Shown here piece after piece: positions 56,972-58,236 of a stretch of 58,236 bases of DNA. The stretch is from contig CAMKQS010000001.1 in NCBI GenBank assembly GCA_946414975.1, positions 1-58,236 on the forward strand, written 5' to 3'. Made by a program: the position numbers and the translations under genes. A model generated the notes under the pieces. That model saw only the letters and a program-made list of their open reading frames with translations, had not been told where the DNA came from and ran no database searches. Origin of the DNA: an uncultured Caryophanales bacterium (GTDB taxonomy: Bacteria; Bacillota_I; Bacilli_A; RF39; UBA660). The stretch's first letter is position 1. Every line of letters starts with the position of its first letter.

Positions 56972-58080
56972 ATTACATCACCTACAATACTCATATACTC
57001 TGATTCTACATTTTTATAATCATTAAGTATTTCGTCATTTAATTTACTGAATGGTATTACTTTAAAATCTTTACTAGATAAGGAATATGAATATAATAAT
57101 TCTTTATCTATAATATTTATAGTCTTATTACCATCATTAATTTTTATTTCAACTCCTACCATAAGTCCAATAGCAGGATTTAATCCTAATACAAGCTGAT
57201 TTGAAATGAAATTACCTAACGAATATATTACTAATGTATTACCTATATATTCTATTGGTTGAACTACATGTGGATGAGTTCCAATAACTATATCAACCCC
57301 AAGGCTAGACAAATAATTAGCTATTTCTTTTTCACTTTCTGTAGGAGTATTAGTATATTCATCTCCCCAATGCATAGCAACCATTATAACATCAACTTTA
57401 TCTTTAATTTTATCAACATCTTCTTTTACCCTGTCATTTGAATATATATTAACTAAATATGATTTATCATTTGATAAATTATAACCATTTATAGATGTCG
57501 TATAAGCTAAGAATGCATACTTAATACCATTTTGTTCATAAACTTTTATATCAGATTGTTCTTCTAAAGATGAATATGTTCCTGCTGTTATTACATTCTT
57601 ACTCTTCCAATAATCATTTGAATATAAAATTGCTTTTTCACCTTTATCAAAAGCATGATTATTGGCAAGACCAATTACGTTAAAACCTGTGTCAATTAAA
57701 TTATCTCCAATTGCATCAGGCGCATTAAAGGTAGGATATCCTGTATATTTAAAACTAGGCCCACCAATAATTGATTCCTGATTAACATACTTTAAATCAT
57801 ATTTTTCTATCATTGGTTTAATATACGTAAACATTTTAGAAAAATCATAACTTCCATCTAAATTAAGTGCATCTGCTAAAACAGCATCGTGTGTTAATAC
57901 ATCACCCACCATAACAATAGACATTTTCTTTTCATTATTGATTTTTTTATTAGAAGATATTTTTGAATTACTAATTTCTTTTTTTCCATTATTATTAATA
58001 AATAAAACTAGTAGAATGGGAGTAATTATACAAATTAATAATACAATTACAGGAATTTTCTTTACTTTTCTCTTCTTCAC
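56968..58080 (-). CDS. CapA-family protein (first copy)
   Basis: A 370-residue protein of the same layout: N-terminal membrane helix (10-28), then VMVGDVLTHDA, NQESIIGG, LANNHAFDKG, AMHWGDEY and GTHPHVVQP. Starts with GTG. It is an outward-facing membrane-anchored enzyme-like domain. It overlaps the paralogue by ATGTGA, so both are cotranslated and probably arose by tandem duplication. Confidence 0.88.
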   Translation of the reverse strand: MKKRKVKKIPVIVLLICIITPILLVLFINNNGKKEISNSKISSNKKINNEKKMSIVMVGDVLTHDAVLADALNLDGSYDFSKMFTYIKPMIEKYDLKYVNQESIIGGPSFKYTGYPTFNAPDAIGDNLIDTGFNVIGLANNHAFDKGEKAILYSNDYWKSKNVITAGTYSSLEEQSDIKVYEQNGIKYAFLAYTTSINGYNLSNDKSYLVNIYSNDRVKEDVDKIKDKVDVIMVAMHWGDEYTNTPTESEKEIANYLSSLGVDIVIGTHPHVVQPIEYIGNTLVIYSLGNFISNQLVLGLNPAIGLMVGVEIKINDGNKTINIIDKELLYSYSLSSKDFKVIPFSKLNDEILNDYKNVESEYMSIVGDVM

Positions 58081-58106
58081 ATTATCACCTATAATAATTA
58101 TAAACT

Positions 58107-58135
58107 AAAAAAAAAACAAAGTCTATAAACTTTGT
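58107..58135 (-). terminator. Terminator of the gene beyond the right edge
   Basis: ACAAAGT/ACTTTGT with a 6-nt loop, then ten T on minus. Confidence 0.75.
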
Positions 58136-58178
58136 ATTTTTAATCTATATTTAATATTAATATATATAATATAAACTA

Positions 58179-58236
58179 TTATACCCTATAAAAAACTTTC
58201 TGTATATTTTTAATCAGTTCTTCCGCTGGCATAACG
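58179..58236 (-). CDS. 3' end of a gene cut by the window
   Basis: The last 18 codons of a minus-strand ORF end with TAA at 58179: VMPAEELIKNIQKVFYRV. Too short to identify. GCC/GCG/CTG codons are richer in GC than its neighbours. Confidence 0.4.
   Translation of the reverse strand, partial: VMPAEELIKNIQKVFYRV

Overview
The window is very AT-rich and densely packed, and nearly every gene lies on the minus strand. The gene set is that of a low-GC Gram-positive bacterium with a small genome: RNase Y, ClpC and ClpP, the hrcA-grpE-dnaK-dnaJ set with CIRCE operators, sortase B, SpoVG, YabP/YabQ/DivIC, CapA and SmpB. Trp is encoded by TGG throughout, and the few in-frame TGA codons lie in damaged genes, so the standard code (not the Mycoplasma code) is used. 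My inference is an uncultured gut Bacilli/Mollicutes-relative (RF39-like). Spore-linked genes (yabP, yabQ, spoVG, a Cse60-like gene) point to a spore-forming ancestor or present sporulation ability.

Layout. 1-5500: a 25-codon micro-gene with its own promoter and terminator, a small hypothetical gene, tRNA-Cys, a Y-family polymerase, a hypothetical protein, ClpC and a Cse60-like small protein. 5500-12200: an M23 peptidase, a YgjP-like metallopeptidase, divergent plus-strand genes (a glutamine amidotransferase-like hydrolase and a YhcC-type radical SAM protein), a lipoprotein, RNase Y and an unknown protein. 12200-15600: the only decayed region. A type IV pilin-like gene is split into two halves by about 2.2 kb that carry serine-recombinase remnants, a broken P-type ATPase and one intact membrane-protein gene. 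15600-24500: the heat-shock operon hrcA-grpE-ORF-dnaK-pepF-dnaJ under tandem CIRCE-like operators, then a stand-alone GdpP-like DHH phosphoesterase. 24500-31500: a zinc-ribbon/SPFH pair resembling Bacillus YdjG/YdjI, a kinase-transglutaminase fusion, a frameshifted metallopeptidase, Nudix, ASCH, tRNA-Arg and an HD protein. 31500-43600: DnaE, L28, MiaA, an M3-like peptidase, QueA, a very basic protein, DUF1292, GAPDH, a nucleoside kinase and ClpP. 43600-51300: an intact pilin-like gene, GreA, the paired U32 proteins YrrN/YrrO, a Cys-rich membrane protein, PduL, a large unknown protein and LemA. 51300-58236: TrxB-TrxA-glutathione peroxidase, sortase B, DivIC-YabQ-YabP, SpoVG, SmpB, two tandem CapA proteins, and the 3' end of one more gene.

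How it works together. Protein quality control (ClpC, ClpP, DnaK system, PepF), thiol-peroxide defence (TrxB/TrxA/Gpx), RNA turnover and tRNA modification (RNase Y, MiaA, QueA, YrrN/O, SmpB) and envelope functions (sortase, M23, CapA, SPFH) dominate. Regulation is compact: many intergenic gaps hold a terminator whose stem or T-run overlaps the next promoter or ribosome binding site. The most unusual items are a GrpE with a 13-cysteine metallothionein-like N-terminus, the split pilin gene, the kinase-transglutaminase fusion and the large unknown protein at 48699-50444. Without database access, family names rest on recognised motifs and remembered family features.
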